Positions 45,475 to 57,297 of a stretch of 64,000 nt of DNA are shown piece after piece. Location of the stretch: positions 4,340,001 through 4,404,000 of the forward strand of contig JAWRVZ010000014.1 in the NCBI GenBank assembly GCA_037043235.1, in the 5' to 3' direction. The translations under genes and the position numbers were made by a program. The stretch is from Rhodeus uyekii. Taxonomy: Eukaryota > Chordata > Actinopteri > Cypriniformes > Acheilognathidae. Every line of letters begins with the position of its first letter. The stretch's first letter is position 1. The notes under the pieces were generated by a model that saw only the letters and a program-made list of their open reading frames with translations, had not been told where the DNA came from and did not search any database.

Positions 45475-45481
45475 TGTATAT

Positions 45482-45942
45482 GTACACTACTAAAATAAAA
45501 TTAAGGGAACACTTAATCATAACAGTATAACACCAAGTCAATTAGATTTCTGGGATGTCAATCTGTCCAATTAGGAAGCATAAGTAATTGTGAATAAGTT
45601 TCACATGTTTTGATGCAAATTAAAGTGGCAACAAATGCACTGGAGAGATAAGACAATCCCCCAAAAGGGAATGATTTTGTAGGTGGTGGCCACAGACAGT
45701 TGTTCTTTCGTTATACTCCACATGCCTGCCAATGGTTCCTTTTCCTAAATCCGATTGAAAACCTCTTAGACATTATGTATCAGAGCATCCAAAGCCGCCA
45801 AGTTATACAGACTATCGAGAAGCTCACTAATGCTCTGATCCAGGTCTGGGAGGAAATCTCCCAAGACACCATCCGCCATCTCATCAGGAGCCCAGACATT
45901 ATCGTGAGTGCATGTAGGCACATGGGGGCCATACACACTACT
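45482..45942 (+). mobile_element. Tc1/mariner remnant with transposase C-terminus
   Basis: The left end reads CACTACTAAAATAAAATTAA followed by GGGAACACTTAATC. The coding remnant from 45735 reads NPIENLLDIM then ALIQVWEEISQDTIRHLIRS, the region around and after the catalytic Glu. The central part is deleted and the right end is replaced by a Tigger copy. Confidence 0.75.
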
Positions 45943-46866
45943 AACTCGAATTGTTCGTATCTCAAATCATATTTTCCCATAAGAAATAATAGAAAACAAA
46001 TTAATTATTTCCAGACCCCTAACAATGGAAAAAATATGTTTTATTGGTATACAGACACACACACATAATTATAGTATGTGAATACAGTGTGATACATGTG
46101 TTATATCAAATAAAATGTGGTTTTAATTATAAATTTAGTAGTGGATTCTGTGTCGTAACTTACACAACAAAAACATAACTTAAATTAACATTAATTAGCT
46201 AACTTTTTTTATTACTTTTTATTTTATATTGTTGTTTTGATTTTTTTCGATTTGTATTCTTTACTTTTGATCTCTTTTCTTACCTTTTTTTGCCTGACTA
46301 ATCTCACTTTCACTTGGCAGAGATCTTTTAACTAAATATCTGTTGAGGGACATCTGCTTCTCCTTTATCCACAACAGAGGCCTCTCCATCTCATCATTTA
46401 TATTCGAACATACCTTCGATATAATCGTCACGCTCTTGGAAGGATTTACATTCTTGATAACATCCTTCTGCTTTAAGATGGTACATATCACACAGATCAT
46501 AAGTGATTGCTAGATGACTGAAGCGGGCACCACGCTCATATTTATCCACAATTTCATGCTTCATTTCCATGGTCATCATGCGTTTCCTCTTCTTACTACC
46601 ATCCTTACTACCCACTTTCTTAGAACTGTCCCACTTTCGCTCTTACAAAGAATAATGCACAACATAGAGAGAAAATCAGCTGTTCGCGGGCGACGCGTAC
46701 AGAAGTCAGCGAACACGTGAAGTAAAACGTGCGTCGGCATCGGCGTCAATATGTCTGCTCGTATCTTGAATGTTTACTTGTATCTAGAAGCAAAAATCTG
46801 CCGGAAGGCTTGCTCGTATCTTGGAATACTTATATGTAGGGACGCTCGTATCTCGAGGTATTACTG
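45943..46866 (-). mobile_element. Tigger transposon copy
   Basis: The right end reads GCTCGTATCTCGAGGTATTACTG and is followed by TA. The left side has CGTATCTCAAATCATATTTT, inner Tigger sequence, without the outermost bases. A minus-strand transposase remnant lies inside. Confidence 0.75.
46260..46615 (-). pseudogene. Tigger transposase N-terminus, frameshifted
   Basis: From an ATG at 46613-46615 the minus strand reads GSKDGSKKRKRMMTMEMKHE, then a Psq-type helix-turn-helix. A frameshift near 46480 moves the match (CTILKQKDVIKNVNPSKSVT, MERPLLWIKEKQ) to another frame. No DDE domain remains. Confidence 0.8.
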
Positions 46867-46868
46867 TA

Positions 46869-49144
46869 TATGCATACTGTATATATATATAATTTTTTTT
46901 TTAGATCATTAAGCATGACTTGGAAGCCTGTCTGAAAGGAGGTCAGGTGCCTTCATACACAAACTCTTGCCTGTTAAGCAGTTATTGACTGATTAGGCTG
47001 CTGTCATATGTTTCAGACACATTCTTTATAAGATCAACATTTCTGGCATCAGCTGACTTTGACCACAGCGGCCATTTTGTTGACCTCTGTGTGAACCCTG
47101 TCTTTTTTTATTTGCTTATTTTGGCAGGCTGTCCCTGAGGCAGCTGAGCTGTGTCGAGCTTCACCCCACTTCAAAGAGAGAATATAGGCCTGCTTTGCAT
47201 AATCAAGCGGAGAGAAGAAGAGCGAAAAGCTCAGCAGTGAAGCTACAGCAGGAACATACAGCGTTTGATAATCTCTCCCCGCCACTAGTCGCAGAGCTGC
47301 TAACATCCAAGCCCAGAAGGGAGAATGATGGGAGATCAAGCCTTGTCATGGTGTCTGGCCATTATTGTGATCATGTGTTTATCTGGTTTTGTTTCACTTG
47401 AGCTGAATGTCCAAGCTGGTGGAGCCTGCAGGCTTTAATTAGAGGCAAGGCGGTCACATTCATAACATGTTGACCGATGATTAAATGTCAAGCAAACAAT
47501 TGCAATGGTACATTTTTAACAGTTTTTGTTCAGCACTTGCATTGTAAGCTTAATACAGATGCAGATTTAAAAAGTGATTTATTCACAATATATTTAGAGT
47601 TATACAAAATGTTATGATTTTCTTCAAAGCTTTGTAAACAAATATTACACAAGGGTAGAATTACATGAATAATTCACTCAGAAGTTTTTTTTATTACCCA
47701 ATCATATAATATTATATCAGAGATGCATCCATTTTAAAAATCTAGAGATAAGCTAATTTGCGTCTGATATTACAATTCCATACAATAATTCTATAATTCA
47801 TAAAACAATCTTAAACCATAGTGCCCACTCCTTGTCCCATTGAGGTTACAAGAAAATGTTCTGTCCAAATATCAGCCTAAAAAGATTGCTGAGTTAGGTT
47901 TGGCCTCAGATTCTGTGAGCTCCTCATCAACCGGGTCAGTCACAGTCCAGTGCGGTCTAATGTCTAATATGGTCTTGAAAGTAATGGGTTGAAGCAGTTC
48001 TTTTGCTGATCTGAGTTCTACAGTTCTGTCATGGACATTTATGTTGGGTCAGTTTTTCCTGCAGCAGTTTCAGAAGGAGGTTTTGACTTCATCAGAAAGC
48101 ATCAGCCTTCATCTGCAGCCATAACAGCTTTATGTAGCCCATTAAATGTGATTCTTAATAAACCTGACTATATTAGCTAACTGACCAACCTACCATTAAA
48201 CATGAATGAATGGTGCTGTATGATGCAAGCAGAAAGCTGTATACGAAGTGGAAGAAAAGAGAGAAAGCTATTTAAAGGCCTCATTAAATTGACTTTTAAT
48301 GGCCAGAGACATTATTTGTTAGAGTCAGTGAGCAATATGACTATTTTATTTCATAAACATATTCTGAATTTGATTTGATACACCCAGTATGCCTAACAGT
48401 TGCATATAACTTAAAGTACAGCTAGGTAATCAGCTTTTAAGAGCCCCTACAAAATATTCATGGAGGGTCACATAGACCTCCACCTGCTAGCCAATGGTTC
48501 CATTACTGCCATTAGGTACTAGGATTAAATCGGCAAAGACATTTTTAGAATTTAAACTGGTGCAGTGGGTCCTGGATTCCTCCATTTGTGACTTATATTC
48601 CTCCACTTATATCACTACTGGTGTAATAATAATGAACAACATAACGTTTATATTGCACATATTTAAGTGTTTTATGACTTCTAATACAGAAGAAATACAA
48701 TGTCAACTGGCTCCTATCAGCGTGCTACATGCAATCACAACAAGATGTGTTCAGTGCCCTGATTTGGGCCCTTTTCGTCTGGCCAAGAGTGACACATAAG
48801 GTCTATTTCAACTGTCTTTCATCATGTATGAGTTCTTGAGGGCATCACTTGTGTAATTTATGGCTGTCACATAAACTTCCTGGCAGTGGGGATGATGCAA
48901 ATGCATAACAAATGATTTACTCCTTTGTTTTCTAAGCAAAAAATCAACTTTATATATACGCCTTTGTGAGCATGTAAATTGTATATTATATATATGTATC
49001 CAATAAGGGAACATTTCAATTAATGAAATATAAAATGTAAAAAAACAACTTTATTTACATATATTCTATAGTTTGTCAAAAACAAAAGTATGTGACAACA
49101 GTCAATGGAAACCAAAATCATCAACACTGAGCACTGGAATCAAA
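46869..49144. other. gene-free stretch with one candidate conserved element
   Basis: No gene or bounded repeat was recognised. 47030-47480 is a unique stretch of ordinary complexity with POU- and homeodomain-like words (TTTGCATAAT near 47195, CTTTAATTAGAGG near 47432). It could be an enhancer; this is inference only. Confidence 0.35.
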
Positions 49145-49800
49145 ATGTCTCAGTTACGTATGTAACCTTGGTTCCCTGAGGAGGGAACAAGACTCGTTGA
49201 TTGACACTATGAGAACACTCTGCAGCACACATGAATTCAAACTAATGGTGTGAAAGCATGTCAGAGGTGGGAGATGACATCAACCAGGAAACTATAAGAC
49301 GCATGGCAAACAAACGATGCAGCATCTTATTCCTTCTCTTTAGGGAACCAAGCTTACATATTTAACCGAGACTTTCCTTTTCAAGGGAACTCATGCTGCG
49401 TTGATTGACGCTATGTGAACGCCAATACCAACACCACAAATAGTGAATGTGGAATCACATAGTGAACGTGAATGTGGTGTGAATCATACTAGGATGATAA
49501 CACCTGTGCCCTTGGTGTAGCGTCAAAGTCTAGGTTGTAGAACCTTACAACCAGCGCTCTACACCATAATTGTCTTGAAGGGAAACTCCTGATAAGAAGG
49601 CTTTGCCATACTGCTTGTTCAGTGGGTTTGAGTTACCAAAGGGTTAGGCAACTCGGCCGACTAGGAGCGAGTGAAATAGCCTTGACTATGTACTTGTTCA
49701 TCCTCAGCTTAGATTCTAGGGACCCTTACTAGAGGGCCCAGAGCCACTGATAGGTTATGCCACCATGTGAACAAAAACATCTAAAATTGGACAAAGCAGA
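49145..49800. mobile_element. diverged DIRS-like terminal/internal repeat relic
   Basis: CAGTTACGTATGTAACCTTG followed by GGTTCCCTGAGGAGGGAACA resembles the tip and internal complementary region of the DIRS copy at 39040-39097 (TTACTATCGTAACC, GTTCCCTGAGAGAGGCGGGAAC). A second, inverted block (TTTAGGGAACCAAGC, TTTAACCGAG, AAGGGAACTCATGCTGCGTT) lies near 49340-49405. No ORF survives. Confidence 0.45.
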
Positions 49801-51827
49801 TTACTTTTGTTCTGTATCTGAGAGGCAGAGGACAAAAGGCCTTCTGCATAATGGATCGAGCCACATTAGTGGGGATGTGACCTGGACATTTTTAGAATCT
49901 TAATGAATCTAAGTCCATTAAAGTTATCCGATTTTCAAAAGATTTCTGTAATTTCCTCTGATTATCTTGTTTTGGAACATCTCTATATCCTGAATCTTTT
50001 ATTTATTTGGATTGAACACCTGAATGATGATCTGATGGATCCACAGCCAAATGCTGACAGATGTAGAGATGGTTAAGTTGGTCGAGATCTTCTCAGAGTA
50101 GGACATCATGGGTCAAACTGTAACTGAAACGGTTTAGTTATTTCCTGAGCTCTTGCTGAAAAAAAAAAAAAATTGAACAGAGCCTTATTGCTCATGATTG
50201 CTAATGCATCAGGTCAATTAAAAACCGAGTGTGATCTCTGCTGAAGACCTGATGAGAAGGCAAATTAATGGCACCAAGGAACAGATGATTGGCAACTGTA
50301 ATGCAACCGGGCAGGTAAAATGGAGTGTAAATCAAAATAAATTTACCTCTATTTCCACGTGAGATGAATATTGTATGTTTACATGTTCTCATCAATATTC
50401 AATTTTGGATCTCCTTCAGATTAATATAACAATGTCATCACTAGCCTGGTCAGGATTGGGGCCCCAAATTAGATGCACTGGGTGTAGGAACACTAAAAGA
50501 AACATATTAAAAATAATCACTATGCTATCAATTCAGGCTTTAGTATGAAGTACTACTGTAGTCAGAACTCTTCCAACAAAACCCCATGGGAATCATGTTA
50601 ATTTCTTGTCGGCCCACTCTGAATTATGTTAATTAATAAAAATAAAACTCAATTACTGCTTCTGACTGAAAATGAGAACCATCCATTTTCACTTATTTAT
50701 GCATGCAATCTAACAAAAAATATATACATTTTCCATCAAGCAAACCTCAACCTTATACAAAAATATTTTAAAAATGAACCTAACCTTTATTCCAATTAAT
50801 GTATTTACTGATAGTTGATCCATAAAATGCAGATGCATAATAGGCCTAATGTACAAAAAAAAAATCTAAAAATGTCTCTTTCATACAAAGAGATAGTCCA
50901 AGTGAGTTTAAATCCTTGCACAGAAAAGACTGACAGCATAAATGCTCTCTACCAGAATGCATATTAAATATAGCCTTCCACATATAACCTAACCAATCAT
51001 TATCAGAGGTAACCAAGCCAATTGCCGAATCTATTTAATGCGTCATCATGCAGCATTTTAGCTGCATGCGGTTTAGACCAAGGTCAGAAACTTTAAAATT
51101 AAGCCAAAATATTGATTATTAAGGGATCTCAAAAGGAGAGACAAGGCCATAAATTTGTCATAATCATGGAGAGGAGTTTCTTCACAATTGTATGAGTAGA
51201 TGGCAGTTTGAATGGGGGTTTCTATTCATATCGCCTGAATGTTAATGGTGATGTGAGAATCGTTTTTAAACATTACTTATTTTTTCAGGTAGTACAGAGA
51301 AAGTTAAAGTAATGTTCACGTAACAGATGCATAATGATCAAATATTCCCTTAATATTTTCACTAGATGTTCTGAGAACATTCATAAAGTCTTCATAATGT
51401 AATTGGAATGTTAGAAAGATTCGCATTGTACATGTTAGAACATATTTCTTAGCTGGGATGGATTTCTAACATGATAAATCACAATTGGAGTTTATATCTC
51501 AAAATTATGAGTGATAAAACTCTCAATTGTGAAATTTGTCAGAATTGCAAGATATTAGAAACTTACAACTGTTAGTTATCATATCAGAAGTGCGGGATAT
51601 AAATTTGCAGTTGCGAGAAAGACATTTAAAATTGTTAGATATAAACTTTTTTTTTCCAAGCGCAATTCTGACTTCCGGGACAGCGGATAAACCCCATTTT
51701 AATGTATGTATATGAATTTATTTATTTTAATTTACTATCATTCTAATGTTGAAGCTTGAGTATGAGTTCATGTGTATGACTCAGAATATATTTTTATGAT
51801 TCAGGGCTGAAGGCTGCTTGGGTCATG
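49801..51827. other. no recognisable gene
   Basis: AT-rich. A non-repetitive stretch at 50960-51080 with TTTAATGCGTCATCATGCAG and GCATTTTAGCTGCATGC looks like a possible conserved noncoding element. Confidence 0.35.
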
Positions 51828-52119
51828 CACTCTTAAAAAAATAAGTTTCTTTTTTAACATGAATTGTTTCAAACTTTAAAATTCATAGAACCTTCTCAAT
51901 GCAACAGAAACGGAGAACCGTTCTTTAGTTTTTTTAAACTGACGGTACCACAAAGAAAATAATAGTTCTTTTAAGGAATGTTCACTGAAAGGTTCTACAT
52001 GAGGAACACAAACAGTTTTTCTTTATTTTTATCTTTATTTATTATAAAGAAAAAATAAGAAATACTAAGAGAAAAAATAAGATATTTTATCTTATCTTTA
52101 ATCTTTATTTTTAAGAGTG
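51828..52119. mobile_element. MITE with 12-bp inverted ends
   Basis: Left CACTCTTAAAAA and right TTTTTAAGAGTG are exact complements. The interior has GGAACCGTTCT-like words (GAACCGTTCTTTAG, GTTCACTGAAAGGTTCTAC), the signature of an abundant fish MITE. Confidence 0.8.
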
Positions 52120-54183
52120 TGGGGACACATTTGGTACCATTGTTCTCTTTAGTTAGAAAAAACACTATATTACATATTTATCTTTTAATTGAATTAATCT
52201 AGTTTATTTATTTAATAAAATAGTTAATTATTTTATTGATTTGTTTATTTTTACAGAAAAAATACAGGATTACAGAATGTAGCAGATGCTGCGTACACAT
52301 GAGTCTTCTAGCTAATTTGCAGCCTCTGTCCCTGGCTAAGATTATTTAAAATAAAATAACATGTATACAGTTTTAATTTATATTCAATATGAATCAATGT
52401 GGATATGAAGTGGACCCTGAGAGTGGATATTGTTTTTTCATGGGTCTGCCTCCACAGGGCTAATTTGACAGAAATACTGTGTAAAACAGACATAATCCCA
52501 TTTTAAACTCTACACAGCTTAGTCTCATTAGAGTCTGCACTCCGAGCTGCAGTGTGCTGACTTCATTAGCTAATATTGGGCAGCAAAATTGGCTGTTGTA
52601 AAAGGCGAAGACATCCGGCACTGCCAAGCAGGAGTCCAATATTAACTAATGAAATTGAGCTAAAATGAGCTTACAACAGTTCAAAATTGCCACAATTGTG
52701 CAGTATCATGACGTTTGTTGGCATTTCCAATGAGGAAATTGGAAGTTAATAGTAGGCCTATATCTTCAATAGAACACACAGAATTGTCAGTCAGCTATAG
52801 CTTTATCCATGTTGTAAGATAAATTGCGTTAACATTACCTGTGCATTACTTCCTCACGTATAAGGACACCACAAAGATACACTTTCATTATGACTCCAAG
52901 GTGACAACTGTATAGAGATCAGATAAAAACAGAAATTGAGGTTCGTTTGTATATTTCTTTTTTTCCTACTCGTACGTATACCTTGATGATTCTTTGATCA
53001 AGGTATCCGTCTCATGGCAAATACACGCCTTGTGTATTCAACGAGTGTCTCCGTGTGTGCATTGTGCAGGTATTGCTAACATAAACTAAGCTTCGGAACG
53101 TCTTCGTCTCCAGGGGGATTCGTGTATGTAGAGGGAGGCAGAATGTGAAAATGTCTGAAGCATTAATATTGCTGTAATCTGATATAGATTTCACTTGGGG
53201 CAAAGACATTCATCACGCAGAGAGAGAATGACTAATGAAGGATTTATGATATGTGGCGTATCTCAGTAGACACTCATTACAAGTTTAGAGGTTGATATGT
53301 GCCAGTGTTTGCGTGTGCACATTTGAGCATGTCTCTGTGTGTTAGTACATCGGCAGAGTTTGTTATGATTGCCTAAAAGTTTACATTTGGATAGGGATAT
53401 TAAAGGGTCTGCAGTGTTTTTAGACGCTCAAGCAATTTTTCAAAGAGCAAACAGGCCTGTCAAACTATGAAGGAAAACTGCAGAAAGAATAGAAGAGTGT
53501 TTTTCTTTAATCAGTTATGTATGTTTTTAAAGCATAAAAATAACTTGAGCCTGCAAATCTGAGACTGCAAATTACAGCTTGTCATATAGTGCCATGAAAG
53601 GCGTTCAGTAGTATTACCTTTGCACAAAACTGCAGTCTGCTTAACTAACTGTTTACAGGGTCTCCATGCTAGGTTACTCTAGTTTACTTGCTTTAGCTGT
53701 GAGGCCATAATGATGTCTAATCATTATTTAAGGAACCAGATTTGGTGTCCACAATATAATTTGCCTCTCTGATATACACTCTACATGATTTTAAAAATCA
53801 TTCTTGTATTTAATGAGCACAGCAATTTGACAATCTATTCTTGACATGTCAACAAACATGGAGACTTACGGTAGTGATCGATTCCTCAACTCTGAATAGT
53901 CTAGGAGATGGGGTCATCTTCAGCACAGTGATCTACTTTCATTGTAGTGTCTAATGTTGCATCTGAAATCCCTCACTTGTTCTCTGATTCTCAAATCCCT
54001 ATTTAGTGCATGGCATTGAGTGCATTATTTTAGCAAATAGTTAACGAAATGAAGTGAGGAATTCAGACACTGAAAACACCATGAGAGAGCTGGAAGCAAT
54101 CGATTCAAATACATTTCCTAAATGTCATTTATTTTAGAAAAAGATAACAGTCATAGTGACTTTAGTAATTATACATTTAGACA
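52120..54183. other. no recognisable gene
   Basis: 52540-52720 is unique and holds mirrored words: TTAGCTAATATTGGGCAGCA, and later CAATATTAACTAATGAAATT. It could be a regulatory element. The rest is AT-rich without bounded repeats. Confidence 0.35.
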
Positions 54184-54975
54184 TTGCCCAACCTCCCTCT
54201 ACCACCTCCTCAACCAGTAAAGTATTCAGCCCCGTCTCTGCCGGTCTCCAACGCTCCTTTATCAGCTCTCACCAACACCTGGGAGTCGCCTTGTGTCATC
54301 AGTCCACCAGCTTCGCTGAGCACAGAGGATCCCTGGATTCCGCCTTCAACCTCTGTGCCCATCGCTCTTCCTTGGCCCGTCGACACTTTGGCTCCACCCT
54401 GACTCCTCCCTCCCTCAGCTCCACCGAAGAATATTGGCTATCCTGCTCCACTGGGCTCCCTCGTCCCTCCGGCTGCGTCTTGGTCAGTCGTCACCATGCC
54501 TACGCCGTTGACTCTATCTGCCTCCTCCTTCCCCCCAGCTCTGCCTTTGTCCTCGGTCCCACCAGCTCCGCCTATGTCCTCTGATTTCGGCTCCACCTCG
54601 GACGCTCGTTGCCATGGTTCCACCTCGGTCTCCAGGGCCAGCAGACTCGGCACCACCTGGGCCTCCTGCTGTAGTGTCTTCATAGTCGGTCATCCCCAGT
54701 GCATGGCTCCTCCTGCCTTCGACTCCACCCTGGGGCTTCTTCCTGGCTGGTCTCTGGAACTCCACCTGGTGCCCCCTGCTTCTGGCTTCCCCTTGGCTCC
54801 TCCCACCCTCCACTCCCCCCGGACAGTTTTCACTCCTCGCCCTCCTCCTGAACCCCCTCGCCACCCTCTCCTTTTGGACCATTGTTCTATGTTCTGTTCT
54901 GTCTTGTCCACCTTCCCCCCTCCGCTGTTGTTCAATTTTAGAAGCGAGGACAGACCTTCCGGGAGGGGGAGGTAA
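54184..54975 (+). pseudogene. 3' internal region of an LTR retroelement
   Basis: C-rich, Pro/Ser/Thr-coding sequence with no domain I can identify; overlapping open frames on both strands reflect the skewed composition. It ends in a polypurine tract (GGGAGGGGGAGG, 54961-54972) directly before the LTR at 54976. Everything 5' of it (gag, protease, polymerase) is missing. Confidence 0.6.
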
Positions 54976-55211
54976 TGTCACAGTCATGTTGTGTCGCCAC
55001 CCTCTTCCTGTTCCCTCGTGTTGTTTTCCCCATGTCATTCCCTTCACCTGTCGCTTCAATCACTTAACTCGTTTGTCTTGTCTCTCAATCTGCGTCCATT
55101 CTCATCTCTACTGTGTGGTGTTACTCTTTGTACCCTAAAGCTCTGTGTAAATAAAGGATATGTTTCCTGAATCTCCGTCTCTGTGCCTCCCTCCAACATG
55201 CATGCCTGACA
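54976..55211 (+). repeat. 3' LTR
   Basis: Begins TGTCACAGTCATG and ends CATGCCTGACA (TG...CA ends with TGTCA/TGACA inverted tips). AATAAAGG near 55149 is a poly(A) signal. It follows the purine tract by three bases. No 5' LTR is in the window. Confidence 0.75.
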
Positions 55212-55363
55212 ACCTCTATGCCAATTTTGCAGTTTAATTAATGTTAGCCTATGTTAATTTATATCTACTCCATGGTTAACCTATCTCCTCATAAGCATTA
55301 AATTTCAATTCTGCTGTCTAACCTTCATCCATTCGACTAGTGAATTTGGTTACAATCTAGAAC

Positions 55364-56236
55364 TTAAAGGGTTTGTTCACCCAAAAAGTCCAGTTCATCC
55401 CTCCATTGAAAGTCCATGCCATTTAAAACTGTAAAAGTCATTTTACAATCTTCTTAAAATATATGATTGCTTTATATGATGTACAGATTAAATGTTGGCT
55501 TTTATTCACATAAACATATTGAACAATGAGCATACATAGCACAAATAAAAAATGTTTAGATGTAGAATTTTAAAAGTGCTTGCTTGGCTGGAATCTGTTC
55601 ATTAGGTGACAATGTGTTTTCAGAAGACTTAAATCACTTGATTTGTATAAATTACTCTTATGTCTTTATGAAATTCTTGAAACACAAATGTTTGTTGCAT
55701 GACTTTCAATGGAGGGACTGTAACACTGGTTCCTGTCTGTCTGGATCTTCTTTGTCACTTCTTGTTAGTCTTGTTATTGTTTCACTTCCCTTCTTTCAGG
55801 TCATTGTTTCACTTCCTGCACCTGTCATGTAATCACTTAATCGTTAGTCTCCCAGGTGTTTTTAATTCCCTTGTGTATAAATCACTCTTGCATTTCCCTT
55901 GTGTTTGTCAGTTGTTGTAGTTAATGAAGTTGCCATGTGGATGTTCTGTCTGTCTTCCCGAATTTCTAGTGGTTTTGTAAAGTTTCGTTCTTTGCACATG
56001 TGTGCTTCTTTTGGTTTATATTTAAAGTGTTTTGTTTTCACTTATTATTAAATGAGGTTTCAGTGATATCTGGCTGCTCCCTCGTTTCTCCTCGAGCCGC
56101 ATCGCACATCAGCCTCCAAATCGTTATAGGAACAGAAATCTCTTAGATTTTGAAAATGAATTAAAAATTTATGGTTTTGGTTTGACGAGGGTGAGGGATG
56201 ACATAATTTTCAGTTTTGGGTGAACTGTCCATTTTA
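55364..56236. mobile_element. MITE split by an LTR-like insertion
   Basis: The left end TTAAAGGGTTTGTTCACCCA is mirrored by TTTTGGGTGAACTGTCCATT at the right end, the common fish family starting TTAAAGGGATAGTTCACCC. Inner inverted words also pair (CTCCATTGAAAGTCCATGC and GCATGACTTTCAATGGAG). The insertion is 55719-56127. Confidence 0.65.
55719..56127 (+). repeat. probable solo LTR
   Basis: Starts TGTAACACTGGTTCCTGTCT and ends CCAAATCGTTATA. Contains TGTGTATAAATCAC (TATA-like) and ATTATTAAATGAGG before the end. The layout resembles the solo LTR at 58686, but the tips are eroded and no clean duplication is visible. Confidence 0.5.
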
Positions 56237-56987
56237 TTTTACAAAAGTTATGACAGTCTTTATTGCGACATATTTATGGATTACTGTGGATTGCTGTGAT
56301 CTCATGTCAGTGACAGGATGTCCCGCACTTACATCAGTAAAGATGCCATCAGATAAGAACAGAGATGTTGCTGCAAGAAGAAGGGGCATTTTTTGTTTAA
56401 ATATTATTGAAACGCAGATATCTCGTATAAAGTGCGCAACAATTATCAGAGCAAACAGTCCTTTAATAAATAATACAAAACTAAAACAGGAATAAAAAGT
56501 TATTACACCCACATAACATAAACAATACAGGTCAAAGAGCTAAGAAAAACTCTGGGACTCTAAATTGACTTGTGTTGGTTGATTAACATAATTAGGAACA
56601 CGTGTGAACAAAAATAATTACCATGTAAACAAACTTGCAAAGAGAATTATAAACAGAACAGAACACAGAACACAGAGGTGGAAAAAAACAGAACTAGGCT
56701 TGACAATTTTGAGGGCACAAAGAATAATAATTATGCACATAGATAAATTATTTATAATAAACTGTAATGTCCCATAAAAAAAATTTGAATTGTCTATTTA
56801 GATTTTATGGTGACTTAAACCCTCAGGTAGCATAAGACTGTGGCAATCAATTCCTGGGTAGGGATGAATCAGACTCAGCTGGGAGAGCCTATTCTGCTTA
56901 GGCATTGCAATGAATCTATATGCTAAATATTATCCAATTTTATAGTATGTGTAATACATCAAAAAGCAATGAACATTACTCTTGTAG
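56237..56987. other. no recognisable feature
   Basis: AT-rich; short open frames on both strands without similarity to known families. Confidence 0.4.
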
Positions 56988-57090
56988 TTTGCGTCTGGCT
57001 AAAAGTTCTCATTTTGTTTCCCTCGCTTGGTTATTTGCTTATCCTGTCAAATATGCCACAGATAGGCTTGTGATAATTATTTATTCTGCT

Positions 57091-57130
<40 letters not shown>

Positions 57131-57297
57131 AGCAGAATAAAGAATTATATATTATTTATATATATACTGTATATATATATATATATATATATAAAGAGCA
57201 GAATAAAGAATTATCATAAGCCTATCAGTGGCATATTTGACAGGATAAGCAAATAACCAAGCAGGGAACCAAAGAAAATGACAACTTTAAGCCAGAT
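56988..57297. repeat. large foldback palindrome around (AT)n
   Basis: Arms of about 105 bp (56988-57095 and 57190-57297) are near-complements, e.g. TTATTTGCTTATCCTGTCAA against its reverse. The centre has two (AT)n tracts separated by an extra copy of AAAGAGCAGAATAAAGAATT. Confidence 0.85.

Noticed and set aside
54438..55059. Minus-strand open frames over the C-rich retroelement tail
   Set aside because: Gly/Arg/Glu-rich shadows of skewed composition; no start context or domain.
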